DNA of 64,000 nucleotides from positions 2,184,068 to 2,248,067 of the forward strand of contig NW_014575563.1 of assembly GCF_000708205.1 (NCBI RefSeq), given 5' to 3'. The position numbers and the translations under genes are program-made. The notes beneath the pieces are model-generated. The model was not told the DNA's origin. It searched no databases and saw only the letters and a program-made list of their open reading frames with translations. This stretch comes from Mixia osmundae IAM 14324 (taxonomy: Eukaryota; Basidiomycota; Mixiomycetes; Mixiales; Mixiaceae). The number at the start of each line of letters is the position of its first letter. The first letter of the stretch is position 1. Shown piece after piece: positions 1 to 11,347 of this stretch.

Positions 1-286
1 CACGAGTGAGGCTGCCGAGGAGGAACGACCCTGATCTGTGCTATGCTCTGCTAGGATCACGTCGTCCCGTGCTACCAGGGCATGGATGAGCGACATCTCA
101 CAAGGCGTCGTCGCTGTCTGCGCCGTGCTCACAACGGCCGCGTCGAATTCTATTGACGCCCAGCCCAGCCAGTTTGGCGGCAATATTCGAAGGGTGCCTC
201 ACTTCTGTCCAGAGCGAGGCAGGGACGATCTTGCAAGGCCCACGCATCCTCGTTTTCTTTATTCTATGGACAACAGTGTACATTGA
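1..286. other. Window edge, no supported gene
   Basis: This stretch lies downstream of the leftward PX-PB1 gene. Short open frames exist on both strands, but none has a recognisable domain or a convincing start. I see no repeat or RNA gene. It probably holds 3' untranslated sequence of the PX-PB1 gene and possibly the end of a gene outside the window. Confidence 0.4.
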
Positions 287-3200
287 CTAGCATGGCAGGA
301 TGCGAAAGGTAGCCTTTGAGCCGAGATCAAGCTTGGTTCGCTGCCAGTCTGCCTCGGTCCGTATGGCCGCCGATCCTTTGACCGGCCCGCGAGAAGCATG
401 CGAGACAGCAAGAGACCACCCGGATGAAGTCGTCTTGCCCACTTGGGCTGACGAGAGCTGGATGCCCGCGTCGGCAAACTTGAGTTCTGCTCGCGCCTTG
501 ACATCTCTGAGCCTGCAAGTTCGCGGCACACGCATGACGATGTTGCCAGCATCTTGTAAAATCTTCATCGTCAGATACTCGACCGGAGCTGCTTGCTCAT
601 CGATCGATAAGGGCAGATTGCAACTCAAGCTGCTCGAAGAAACCATTTGTCGGTGAGCGATGGCCGCTGCAAAGTCTTCTGCGCTTAGCGTTGACATTGT
701 ATGAGAGACCTGCGTCACAGGCGGAGAGGCAGTGATGGTATCGAGGCTCGGTCGGGCGGCTGAACCAGCACGAGATCTCGTGCCCTTGCTGAGCGGCGCT
801 GGCGTCAATATGCTACTGATCGGCGGTGTAGGAAAGCAATGGACCGGAACGGTGTTGTTGGCGACCAGCGCACCTGCGTGATCGACATAGTACTTGCTTC
901 CCATCTGGTCAAAGTAGGACGTCGAGGGCGTGCTCGGCGGGATGAATGAGGTAGTCGAACAAGCTGCAGCCGGACTGCCTATGTCGAGGCTCTGCCTCGC
1001 AAACGGGCGACTACTGCTTGCGATACTGGGACTGCTCTGGGTGGACGATCGAGGCGTATTGACAGCGCTCGAGGAAGAGCTGAAGCGTTGGCTCAGACGG
1101 GCAGAAGACACGGGTGAAGTCGTTGACACATCTGATGCCGTTGAAGGAGGTGGGAATTGACTTTTGCAGCGAGCCTCGTCCGGCGATGCCAGCAGCTTGC
1201 TGACCTCTTCCGGAGGTGGCAGGATAAAGGCTTCACGCCGCAGCGGCACGCTCGAGTAGGACCTAGCTCGTCCGCTCGGTAGTTCGGACGATGGCCTGGA
1301 CGATTGGAATGAAGAGCGACGATCAGAGCTTCCGCGAGGCTCTGGACTGATGCTTCCGAGAGACGTGCGTAGAGGCCGACGGGAGACGGGTGGTGGAGCC
1401 TTGGGAGAGGGCAAAGGTGCCCGCGGTAAGCCTCGTGGGGAAGAGCTTTTCGAGGGCGGCAGCGAGACTGCAATCGCGTTGGGCGGCAAGGCTGGTGGCG
1501 GACTATTGCGCCACGCTCTCCTGACGTCGCCGAAGCTTCTTACTGATCTCAGACCCATCTTCTTCTCTGGTTCTGGCGCGGCCATTGCGTGTGGCGACTG
1601 TCTACTTCTTTCCGACTCGGCACGGTCTCGCCTTGGGGTCGGCGGCCCGCTCGGGCACGGCGTGTGCTGCTCGACGCTTGCTGTAGCCAGAGCAGCCTCG
1701 AAGAGAGCTTGATGAGTGTGTCTGTCATGAGATGCTAGGGAAGGTACAGGGCTGCTGGGCGAGCCTGATGAACCTTCGTCCGATGAAAAGGACGAGATGG
1801 TCGTCTTTCGCGAGTGTCTCGACCAATCGTCTTGGTCGACTTCGATGTCGTTCGGAAGGGGCGGAAGCGTGCGCACTGTGGCAGTTTCGATCGGGCGTAG
1901 GATAGCTCGAGGAGAACTTGCCACGCTGCTGTTGCCAGAGCGCACAGAGCCTGCGAGCGTAGCAGGTGTAGTGCCGATTGATAGCGGCTGATTCGGTTGA
2001 GAAGTCCAGCTGGTACCAGAGATGACGCTGGCTGTGATACTATTCGTTCCACTGGACGAGAAGGACGTCTGACGGGCATGCTCGTGGCTCGAAGTTGAAC
2101 TGACTCGTTTGACGATGGGTGCATCGTCAGCAGATTGACCGCCCGTGCCTGCCAGCGGCGCGCGCAGCTTGGCATCTGATTGAGCGCACAGCGCGGCGCG
2201 CCGGACGAGGCGTGAGATGGCCTCTTCTGTGGCGACAGTGTCATGTCCGTCTGGTCTCATGGTGAGAAACTCGTGCAGGATCGGATGATCCGCGAACGGG
2301 GACCTCAAGACATCCTCGAGATAGGTGTTGACTTCTGCTCGACGCTGGACCATCGTCGAGTGACTCATGAAAACAGACATCTTTTTCTTGAGTGCGGGCA
2401 GACCCTGCGTGATCTTCTTGCCTTCTCCTGCAGCAGCCGCGATCAAACTGTTGCACAATTTCAGTGTGTCATCAATGAAGGGAGTCGTGCAAGGCTCACT
2501 TTGCAGACATCAACTGGAGTTCTTCCCACTTTCGCCAGATGAGAAACTCGACAGGAAGTGAGCTCTGATTGCTGCCGGCAGAGCTTGCGCTAGGCAGTGA
2601 ACTTAGTTGACCGCTGTCGAGAGAATCCGACGTGATCGTCGATAGATGGCTGCCTGATAGTTGGGCCAAATTCGTCGAGGGCGCGTAGATCGACGAGCTC
2701 GCGGAATGACTCGCCGGGAGAGGTACAGTTGAGACCGCGCTCGCCCGTCGGAAGGACATTTCGTCCAAGATCGACCAACGCGATTTTCGCCTTGTCACCG
2801 CTTCTTGGCCGGGCAGCAGACCATCCGACAGAAGTGAGAGCGAGGTGAGGACACCTGGACTCAGCTCGAGACGAGGCGGCTCGTCTGCTGCGAGGCCTTC
2901 CTCGGGGATCGCGCTGACTAAGCCATCTTGAGTTTGCGCAAGCTCTTTGGCAAACTTGGGCGACGCTGACGCCGCTTTGGGGGAGATGAGGAGCACAAAA
3001 TGCCACTTGCTGCTCTCATCCTTGACGAGGTACTTGACTTTGATGGACTCGTAGTAGAGCGAGATCGAGCCTCTCCTGCCCGTCCTCGTCTGAGGTAGGA
3101 CGGTCTGGCTCGACAGCGGGCTCATGTGAGCATCACTCGAGCTCAGTCTCTGCCTCGGCCACCTCCAGTTTGTGACGATGAAGCTTCTCCTGATCGCTCG

Positions 3201-3651
3201 TACTCGGTCGTGGGCCACTTGCTTCGGTGACACACCATCGTCGTCCTCGAAGGAGCTCCGATCGTACGAAACATGTTTCGTGTCCTCGAGGAGGACGTTC
3301 GGGGCAACGACCGAGCTGGCGGAAGAGTCATCATCACTCGAGCCGAAGCTCTCTTCGCTCGTCGTTCTCGACGAAGCATGGCTGCTGCTGCCCGACCCGT
3401 CATCGCTCGTGCTCCTGCTCGTGCTCGTGCCCGTGGTCTCGCTCAAGCTCGCGTCAGTGCTGTACGTGTCCGTGTCACTGGCGTAGTCATCGGCGCTGCT
3501 CGACATGACCGACGACGTATCGCTGGTCTGGAGACATCACGGGATCATCAGCATCAGCCATGCAGAGGTAGCTGCTCGCCTTGTGGCCTACCTCGAGATC
3601 TGGTGCTGAGTCCGTGTCCGTCTCGCCGCTCGACGAAGCGCTGAACGGCAT
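287..3651 (-). CDS. PX and PB1 domain protein, Bem1/Scd2-like but without SH3
   Basis: Three exons (3651-3592, 3527-2500, 2447-287) join in frame to 1082 residues. The introns (64 and 52 bases) have GT-AG ends. The first 130 residues are Ser/Asp/Thr-rich. A PX domain begins near residue 175, where a strand reads SISLYYESIKVKYLV. It is interrupted by a low-complexity insert of about 100 residues, resumes at FLIWRKWEEL, and closes with the YLEDVL and LHEFL helices near 420. A long Ser/Pro-rich disordered region follows. The last 100 residues resemble a PB1 domain (EYLTMKIL, RLRDVKARAELKF). PX binds phosphoinositides and PB1 pairs with other PB1 proteins. In Bem1/Scd2 this pair scaffolds Cdc42 and its exchange factor at growth sites. 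The SH3 domains of Bem1 are absent, and only about 270 bases separate this start from the next gene. A polarity role is inference. Confidence 0.8.
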
Positions 3652-3921
3652 TGCAAGCTGGCGAAAGGGACAGGCAGCAGGTCACCATTGTTCTCGCTAG
3701 CAGCCAAGCATGCTCCCGCCCATTGTTGCCGCCGGCCGACATGCCCATCTCGCTGATGACCATTGTCCATTGTCTCGCGGGCTCCTGAGAACTCTGTCGA
3801 GATGAAACGCGCATCTTTTTTAATTTCTCCCTGCCTGCTCGCGTGCAGCAGTCAACGCGCAAGGGTCTAGCTAGTGTGTACTTCTTGCGAGGTTACAACA
3901 ATCATGTGCGTGTGTGTGCGT

Positions 3922-6595
3922 CTATGCGGATCTAGCGGCTGGTCTTCGGAGCGTGCGAAAGTAGTTCGTCCAGATTTGCCAGAACGTAAAGAGAAGCGTC
4001 ACCATTACAGACGGTAAGAGGATCGCCAGCGGCGGTCGCGGTGGTAGACCAGATCGCGGCGAGCCTGGCTTTGTATCTTCAGTCTCCGGCGTGTCCGTTG
4101 AGCCGCTATCAGACCCGTCCGAGGTCGTAGAATGCGAGTCTGTCCGCTCGAAATGCTCGCGGCGTCGACGTGTGGAACGCTCTGCATCTGCCAGCATCTC
4201 TGCTGACGAGCGCTTGTCAGTGCTTTTGCAGTATATCAGATCAGAAACCGTACCATTGGTGAGCTCGCCTTGATCGAGCATCTCTTGCATGCTGCGAGGT
4301 AAGAGCCTTGCTCGAATAGCAATGCGTTCCGCCTCATGCTTGTCATTGGCGGGCGTGCGCCTCGAGTGCCGACGTGAAGGATGATGCTGTGATTGAGACC
4401 TTCCCTTGTCGGCTACTGCGCCCAACGTCTCTCTGGCGTTCTCTGCCGCGCTTACGACGAGCTCGCGTCCCCATCGGACGCTCTCGCCCAACTTGAGCCC
4501 ATACTGTCCCGCCGCTTTGCGTCCTCGCATAGCACGTAGAGCGACATCATCAAAAATCGTCAGACCGTATGAAGCCATCATGACTGAAGTGAGCGTTGCA
4601 GCTGCGACGCAAGCGATTGACAGGAAGAACGCAAGCGCAACCAGAGGTCGCAGTGGCGCAGCTAGTCCGCCGGATACACGGACGAGAGCGCCCGTCATAC
4701 GCTGGTAGGTCTGAGCGGCAGCGGGTCGAGCGTTGCTATGGTCAGACGTGCTGCCCGTCTGCTGTGAGTCTACATCCTGGCCTTCGGTGACAATGAACGA
4801 CCCGCTTGAGCTCGTGCGCCTCGAACGATTGGGCGGGCTGGTGCGAACGCTCGAGAAGGGAGACACAAAGGCTGGCACCTGATCGTAAGCATACTCGGGT
4901 CGCTTTATATTCGCAAATGGCTCTCGTTCTGCCAACGATGCGAGTCCGGCATGGAACGTTTCCACAACCGAGCGACGTCGTTCATGTGCAGTCGCAGACT
5001 CTGTAGCACGAGCTGGCTGCACTGGCGTCGTGTGTTCCCCGTGTGCTGCTGCAGCGGACAGGCTTGCACTCGATGAGGCCCGACGCAGCATCGACGGACC
5101 TCGTGCATTGGCGTCTAGCATATCCAAAGGGAACCGACTGGGCGGCGCGGGAAAGTGTCGCGGGCCGTGTTCGTCATGTAGACTTGAGCTGGCAGTCACT
5201 TCAGACCATGCGCTCGGTCGACGAGACTGCGCGGCGCTCGAGGTGCCGTGTACGTGCTTCTTGCGTGAAGACGGCTGCCTGAGACCTTCGGATGAGCGTG
5301 CCCTGTGTAGCCCATTATCGGCAAGGAAGGCGTTTTCAGCGGTGGATGACCAGCCAAAGGCAGGCGCAAAGCCTGCCGAGGTAGATGAAGGCGCGGTCTG
5401 ATCGGGCGCAACTGATCCTCTCCCGGGCTGAGTGTAGAGGGTCTCTTGTGGAGTCGTCACTGGGACAGCTCCCTTGCGAGCGTAGCGCACAGGTGTCGGC
5501 AGACCTTTCTGGGCAGCGGGCTCCTTGACGGCCTGACCGAATGCCTTTGCGGTGATCCAATCGGCGGCCGCGACCCCGAGATTGAGATTGCCGCTGGCGG
5601 TACGGCTGCGCTGTGCGCGCCGATCATCGTACACAGACGAGATGTCGCTCGACGGTCGGCGTGAGAGAGCGGGCGAGCCAGGCTTGCTGGATAATTTATC
5701 GCGCGATCCCTGTCGGGATAGCACTCGAGTCCGGAGGTCGTCACGAGAGGGCCGTTGCGCAACCTTTGGTCGGCTTGGCCTGAGGTACTCGTGGCTTGAT
5801 TGTGGCCTCAGCGCATTGTCTTCGTGTAAGCTTTGTTCTGACGGGCGTCGACTGAGATTGCCGATCAAATTGGTGAAGCTCGAGAGAGAGCCAATCAAAG
5901 GTGACTGTCTAGGCGATCCCTGCGGGCCGGCAGGGGAGGCAACTCCTCGCATCGCCGTCTGCGGAGGGAGCGTGTCATCGTAGTCATCATCGTCGGACAG
6001 GTCGTCGTATGGCTTCATGCCAAGCTCAGCAAACGTGGGTGAGGCGGCAATCTCATCAAGACCGAGCGCATCGGACGAGAGACCAATTGATCCGAGCAGA
6101 TCGTCTTGCGCAAGCCAGTTGGCATTTTGCGAGGTTCCCGCCAGGACTGAGTGCACATCTTCGTCCATTTCCCATTTTCGCGAGGACACGCGCGGGCCAG
6201 GGTATCTCGTATCGATTTGTCTAGCCCGTGAAGGCGTGGTAGATGAAGACACGGAGGAAGCAGATGCATCAGAATCGCTTTCATCCTCTACTTTCATAGC
6301 TTGAACGGCCGGCTTGCGTCTGAGCGATGCGTTAGGATTCGACAATGGCGGCGGCCTCGATGGGATCAGTCTGGACGAATAGTGTGCCGTGGACGCTGGC
6401 GATCTAGCCTAGCAGTGTCAGCTTGAGCAGTTCTCAGAGCTCGCCCTGCACTCGCCTCGTGACTTTTGACTTTGACGGTGACTTCACGCTGCCTGCGCCG
6501 AGCGAGCTGGTCGAGCTGACTGATCGCACCATCTTGACTGTTCTCGACTTTGGATCTGCTTGCCCTCGCCGGGGCTCCGTCAAAGGGACTGGCAT
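3922..6595 (-). CDS. Conserved-looking membrane protein with two C-terminal segments, function unknown
   Basis: Two exons (6595-6452 and 6408-3922) separated by a 43-base GT-AG intron with a CTGAC branch site give 876 residues. The first 48 residues come from exon 1 and start MPVPLTEPRRG. About 600 residues are low complexity, rich in Ser, Arg and Pro, with acidic patches and many possible phosphorylation sites. A hydrophobic segment of about 25 residues (PLVALAFFLSIACVAAATL) lies near residue 640. A second one (LAILLPSVMVTLLFTFWQIW) lies just before the basic C-terminus. This predicts a protein with both long tails on one side of a membrane and a loop of about 180 residues between the segments. 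I do not recognise the family. The downstream neighbour on the same strand is the PX-PB1 gene, 270 bases away. Confidence 0.65.
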
Positions 6596-6873
6596 CTTTC
6601 CACGCACTGCTCTATGCGCCGTCGTCTCTGGTGGTTAGGACGACGTGCAGATAGGAACGAGCTAGAGCATCTGGCAGCTGCGTCGGCGGTAGACCAAAGC
6701 GGATGACCTTGCGCGCCGTCACAGCTAGCTACAGCCAGCCGAACGAGGTCAGATCGACCTACAAAGAGCAGATCTTCGCCTGACCCGCTGGTTTGGGCCG
6801 ACTGCCTTCGCGCGTGAAAGTGAATTCGAAGAACAATTCAATTCGGAATTGCAATTTACAGCTGACTAGCAAA

Positions 6874-8981
6874 CTACCGCCGCTGACGTTTCCCCAGCCA
6901 GTGATCTTCATCATGGTCATCGAGACCGTGTCCACTGAAGCCTTGCATGGGCGCGATACTGTCCTCCCTGACCATCGTGTTGTTCTCAAGCGACTGCAAT
7001 CGTCTGGCCTCGAGCTCGCGTTCTCGTCGGATGATGACTTGCGCATGCTCCCTCTTCTGCGCCTGAGAAGCTACCAAGCCATCGAGAGCCTGCATGAAGG
7101 ATTCGATGATAAGATTGGCAGGATCCTCGAGCTTGACAAGATCGTTGCTTGGGCCCACGCGAGAGACCAGGCCAGTGCTCTCGAGTGCAGTCAGATGCTC
7201 CGGATAGTCTGCCGTCTCGCTCGATCCGACAGCAAGAAAGCGTTGACTATCTGAGAGCCTCTTTGCGAAGAAGGCGATCGCGGCATCGTAGGTGACCGTC
7301 TGCCAGCCCTTTGAAGCCGTCGAGTTGGCTTTCTTGGGCAATTTCTTTGTCGGCGACCGCACTTCCTCTGTCGTCTCGACCAGAAGCGCAAGACACACCA
7401 ATGCGAGAGTCTGAGGTAAATTCAGATCTGCCATGGCGCGAGTCTTGCTCGTGGATATCTCCGCACTGCCGCCGGGCCGACTGACAACAAAGTCGCATTG
7501 AGATATAGCGAATGCGGCAGTGACGTGACCTGGGTTAGCTTTGGGAGCAGAAGCGGCTGTCAAATGCTCGAGCGGGTCTGTCGCACAGGACGCGTCTGAC
7601 TTGCTTGGGCTAGCTGGCTCGCCTTCGTGGATATTCATATCAAGCTGCAAGAGACGATGACGGCGCTTCGTCGGCGTTGTAAACGGCGTAGGCAAGCTAT
7701 TGCTGTCGCCTTCTTCGAAGATACCTAGTGCCTTAAGTTGTTCTGTTTCGAGCGTGCGTACAATCTGCGCAAGAAGGCCGAGAAATTGGCGGAGGTCACC
7801 TTTGATCTTTGCACACTTTTTTGCTGCCAAACTGAGCGCAGGTGGCATGAACAGTGGCAACAAGCTGACTGGCTCGTTCTCTGATCGCAAGAGTGAAAGC
7901 CGCTGCTTCGCTATCGTCGTCATGTCGTCCGAAGTGTACGGCTCGAAATTGAAGCGTACAATCCGGTCGTCAAGATCGAGGCTTGGCCTGGCCCTCTTTG
8001 TGGGAGACAGGAATGCATTGCTGGCAGTCGATGCAGTGAGTGTGAGATCGTTGGCGATGCCGATGAGTACCAATCGCGAGCTGGGGTCAAGAGCCAGCTG
8101 GTAGAGCTCCGTGATGATGGGCAGATCAGGTCTTGCTTCTGGCTCAACTGAACGCTTCGTCGGCGTGCTTGACCGTCCTGATGGAGTCTGAGCGCGCGAT
8201 GGCATCGGGCTAGCGCGTGGCGAGGCAAAGGGACTTGCTGTCGACCGAGTGTTCCGCGCTGATTGGAGCTGGTCGATCTCGTCGAGTACGAGTATGATCC
8301 TACTCCAAGCCTATCATCAGGCTGTATCACGAGACGAATGCAGCCGTGAGCGTACCTGGCGCGGTCTGTAGAATAACAGAGCTGCTCAAAATCTGCGCGA
8401 CTGTCTGACACTTTGCGCGAAGGCGTCGAGACTTTGCGCATCGGGGTCGAGCTGTGCCCGCGGACACGCTTCCTCGAGGGTGTCCTGACTTGCGACTCGT
8501 CCACCGGCTCCTCGAGAGTGCCATTCCTCGCTGCCAAGGTGTGATGCAAGAGCTGCTCCCAGATCGAGCTCGACAGGGACGTGTCTAGCGCGGCACAATT
8601 CAGCGTGACATAAACCGAGTCCGAGAGCAAGGTCTCGAGCTGATTAGCTTGTGGTGTGCCGCTTGAGCTCGCGCTGGGAGCGGCAGCGATCGACGAGGAT
8701 GCGATGGGTTCTTTGCCCCTCTTCAGAGCAGGTCGCAAGATACGGCTCACAAGCGCAGTCTTGCCTGTGCCGGGCTGTCCCGAGATATAAGCGCCCTTGC
8801 TGACATTCTGTTGGCTTTCCGTGGCCGCGCAAGCCTGAATCAAGAAAGTCTCGAGTTGGAAGAGGTGCTGATCGCGCGCAAGAAGAGGCAGGTGGTCTGC
8901 CTGGTGCGAAGCGAGCGACAAGACTGCGCAAGCCTGCTGGTATACATTGCGCTGCTTCTGAGTCCTGTCACGCATCGCCAT
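6874..8981 (-). CDS. CDC6: Cdc6/Cdc18 replication licensing AAA+ ATPase
   Basis: Two exons (8981-8356 and 8299-6874) with a 56-base GT-AG intron give 683 residues. Walker A is GQPGTGKT at residues 68-75. Walker B is LVLDEID at about 212-218, right after the intron. A sensor-2 region reads GDLRQFL, and a C-terminal winged-helix region follows. Cdc6 loads the MCM helicase with ORC and Cdt1 in G1. It is called Cdc6 rather than Orc1 because there is no BAH domain and the length fits. Seven or so S/T-P-x-K/R sites (TPSR, TPMR, TPSR, TPTK, SPTK, TPTK, SPTK) are visible. Three lie between the Walker A and B motifs, while the N-terminus that normally carries CDK sites is only about 35 residues and has none. 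The start chosen is the first ATG pair; an upstream coding exon cannot be excluded. Confidence 0.9.
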
Positions 8982-9068
8982 CGTAGCAAGTCGTGCGCGA
9001 ACGGAACTTGTCACTAGATCACAAGGGCGCGACGTCACTAGACACTATAAATTGACGCGATAAGCGCG

Positions 9069-9074
9069 ACGCGT
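9069..9074. promoter_or_regulatory. MCB-like box (ACGCGT) upstream of CDC6
   Basis: The palindrome ACGCGT lies 88 bases upstream of the CDC6 start codon. A second ACGCG core is at 9055-9059, and a TTTATAG sequence on the CDC6 strand lies between these and the gene. ACGCGT is the MluI cell-cycle box bound by MBF, which drives G1/S transcription of CDC6/cdc18 in yeasts. The sites are seen; control by MBF is inferred from that precedent. Confidence 0.5.
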
Positions 9075-9262
9075 CGTGTGCCGCGAAGCTCATCATTAAT
9101 CATTCACTTGAAATCACTGGCTCATGATGATGCTCTGGCAGGCTGCAGCCCGCAAGTCCTATGAAAGTCTATTTCTAGCTGGTTCGGTATGGCTTGCCCT
9201 GAAGACGCGCTGAAGGCAGAGTCCGCGATGAAATGCGGCGTTGCGCCAAAGAGCTTCCATGT

Positions 9263-10400
9263 CTAGTCCAATGGCGCGACAAGGCTTCTGATGGTGGCCG
9301 AGGTGATATCGGCAATTGGCGTATCGGATACCTCTTCGAGAAGCCTGGCAACTACTGCGTTGTTGTGAATATCCGTCACGAATCCCCCTGCGTCCAGCTC
9401 AACTTCCTCCTCCAGGTATCCTCCTTCGCTGCCAGTCAGATCATGTCCGTGACAGCACGAGCAGGTCTCATGAGGATCCGAGAAGATGTCAGGCGTATTG
9501 ACGCAGCCTGTGTGGATCTGCAGCGTGGCACCTTGGCATTTGAAACCGTCGATTTGCTCGCGAATGGCCGCGATATGCGCCACGTCATCGAGCTAGAGCG
9601 AGGGGAGTCGTGTCAGCATGACTCATGCAGAGGCACGGAACACAGACTGTGAAGCCAAGGGCTCCTTCTGTGCTCTCGACACCCACTGGACACTGCCAAG
9701 TCTCGTCGACGAAGAGATCGGCTGTCAAACGCATGGCTTGAATCAGTGTGAATCCAGTCTTGTTCTTGTAGCTCCTGTAGCGCGCAAAGCCTTGATGTGC
9801 ATGTTATTCTGCCAGTCGTAGTATTTCATGTGCTGTGGCCATTCCGACGGCTTGACCTTGTTCGGTCGGTGCTTGATACCTCGGATGCGAATGCTCCTGA
9901 TAGTGTCGACGTGACAATTATGGGTGGACCTGGAATGAAGCAACTAGCCACTTCGGACGAGGCACAATGACAATCTTCCTCTCTGACGGAGTAGCCGGGA
10001 GATACCGTGCAAAGATGCAGGGCGAATTGTGTTCGCCGTGGGTACGGCTGTCCTTGCTGAGGTAGTAGTGTCTGACATGGGCCCGTGGCTTGTCCTGGCT
10101 GAAGCGAAGCTCGTAAAGAGCCTCAGAAGAGCGCAGATGGTTGAGAGCATGTCGATCGTAGGCAGTCTTCTGGAAAGTCTGCAGGTGTGCCTCAATGGGA
10201 TCAAAATGACCTGAGCTTTGCCCCAATCGATACTCGAGAGGCATTCGAGGAGTGCATCCACGAGATCTGCTGCGAGAGGGTGACGATCTGGAAGCGGACA
10301 GAGATTCGTGCCGTTCCGTCTCCCAAGGGTCTGTTGTGGACGGGGAAGCAGCGGCCGTGGGAATAAGAAGGAGCAAACTCGCAAGTTCGCAAGTCGCTGT
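9263..10400 (-). CDS. Unresolved leftward gene, product not recognised
   Basis: Several coding-like open stretches on this strand look like exons of one gene. The most upstream, about 10589-9918, contains the phrases HFDPIEAHLQTFQKTAYDRH and RKIVIVPRPKWLVASFQ, with a likely internal ATG near 10235. A middle piece reads GFTLIQAMRLTADLFVDETW. The last ends at 9263 and has a Cys/His-rich phrase, ETCSCCHGHD, and an acidic tail. A plausible last intron runs from a GT in the GALGFT region to CTCTAG just before 9583. The junction around 9850-9930 could not be fixed because two frames compete there. No family is recognised. It would be divergent from SFT2 and would share its promoter. Coordinates are approximate. 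Confidence 0.3.
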
Positions 10401-10440
10401 GCACCTGTGACGCGACGGTCGACACAGCAGCGAACACGAC

Positions 10441-11294
10441 ATGTCAGCAGGGGCAGAGTCCTCGTTCAGAAGCAGCCTCTCTGGCTTCAAGTGGGCCAAT
10501 GCTACCCCGGCGGCCGGCGGCGGCTCACTCAGCACGCCAGCAAACGGTCCGGGAGACTCAACGACATGGAATCCATTCAGCACCTTCACTTCGTCCGTCT
10601 CTCCTGTCTCTGCGCCCCTCCTGCGAGCTCATCTGGAGGTCGGATAGGTCACTGTCAAGCTATGTTCCTTTGCGGTCATCAGAGCGCACGAATGAAGAAG
10701 AAGCGCAAGTCATCGGAGCCAGTGACGCGACAGCCATGCTGACGTAGGCCCTCGACAGCTTCCTTGCGCTCTCCAGATGGGAACGTTTGATCGGCTTCAT
10801 GGCATGCATGGCAGGCGCATCCGTCTGCTTCACACTCTCCTTCTTCCTCGTCGCCTTTCTCGCCATCAAACCGAGGAAATTCGCCGTCAGCTTCAGCGCG
10901 GGCTCCTTACTATTCATGCTCGGGTGAGTCAAGTCTTCTTGTGAGAGCAGAGCGCTGCTCAAGCACGGGCGAGATAGGTTCATGATCCTCCAAGGACCAA
11001 TGAACTACCTCAAGTTTTTGCTGCAGACAGAGAGGCTGCCCTTCACAATAGCATATCTGGGCAGTCTCGTCCTCACGCTCTACTTTGCAGTCGCTGTACG
11101 TTTCTTCGATTGTGTTTACGGCAAGCCTCATGATGACGCAGAGGCACGCATTCCTGGGAACGCTGATATGTGCCATCATCCAAGTGGGCGCTCTCGTGAT
11201 ATTCCTGTTCAGCTACTTCCCAGGCGGAACTCAGACGATCCTCTTCGGTGGAAGGATAGCACTGCGAGGCGCGAGCAGCCTTCTTCCTGTATGA
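10441..11294 (+). CDS. SFT2: Sft2 family Golgi/endosome traffic protein
   Basis: The protein is a short four-helix membrane protein of the SFT2 family, which helps endosome-derived vesicles fuse with the Golgi. It has the family's cytosolic phrase YVPLRSSERTNEEEA. Helices follow around ACMAGASVCFTLSFFLVAFL, MLGFMILQGP, LGSLVLTLYFA and GALVIFLFSYFPGG, and it ends near GASSLLP. At least four introns are needed. Three are clear: after EEEAQ, at MLG|FMIL, and at YFAVA before RHAFLG. The first, near 10590-10660, is uncertain because its donor (GTCCGT) is atypical and two acceptors fit. The start ATG opens a Ser/Gly-rich cytosolic tail. The gene converges on SEC12 with 53 bases between the stops. 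Confidence 0.88.
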
Positions 11295-11347
11295 TGCACT
11301 CTACGACGTAATAATGTTTTGTACAAATCCAAGGATCGCCATGTCGA

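Noticed and set aside
1093-1473. Antisense-like alternative frames over the Ser-rich part of the PX-PB1 gene
   Set aside because: Low-complexity Ser/Pro codons create open shadows in several frames. The main frame continues into PX and PB1 motifs.
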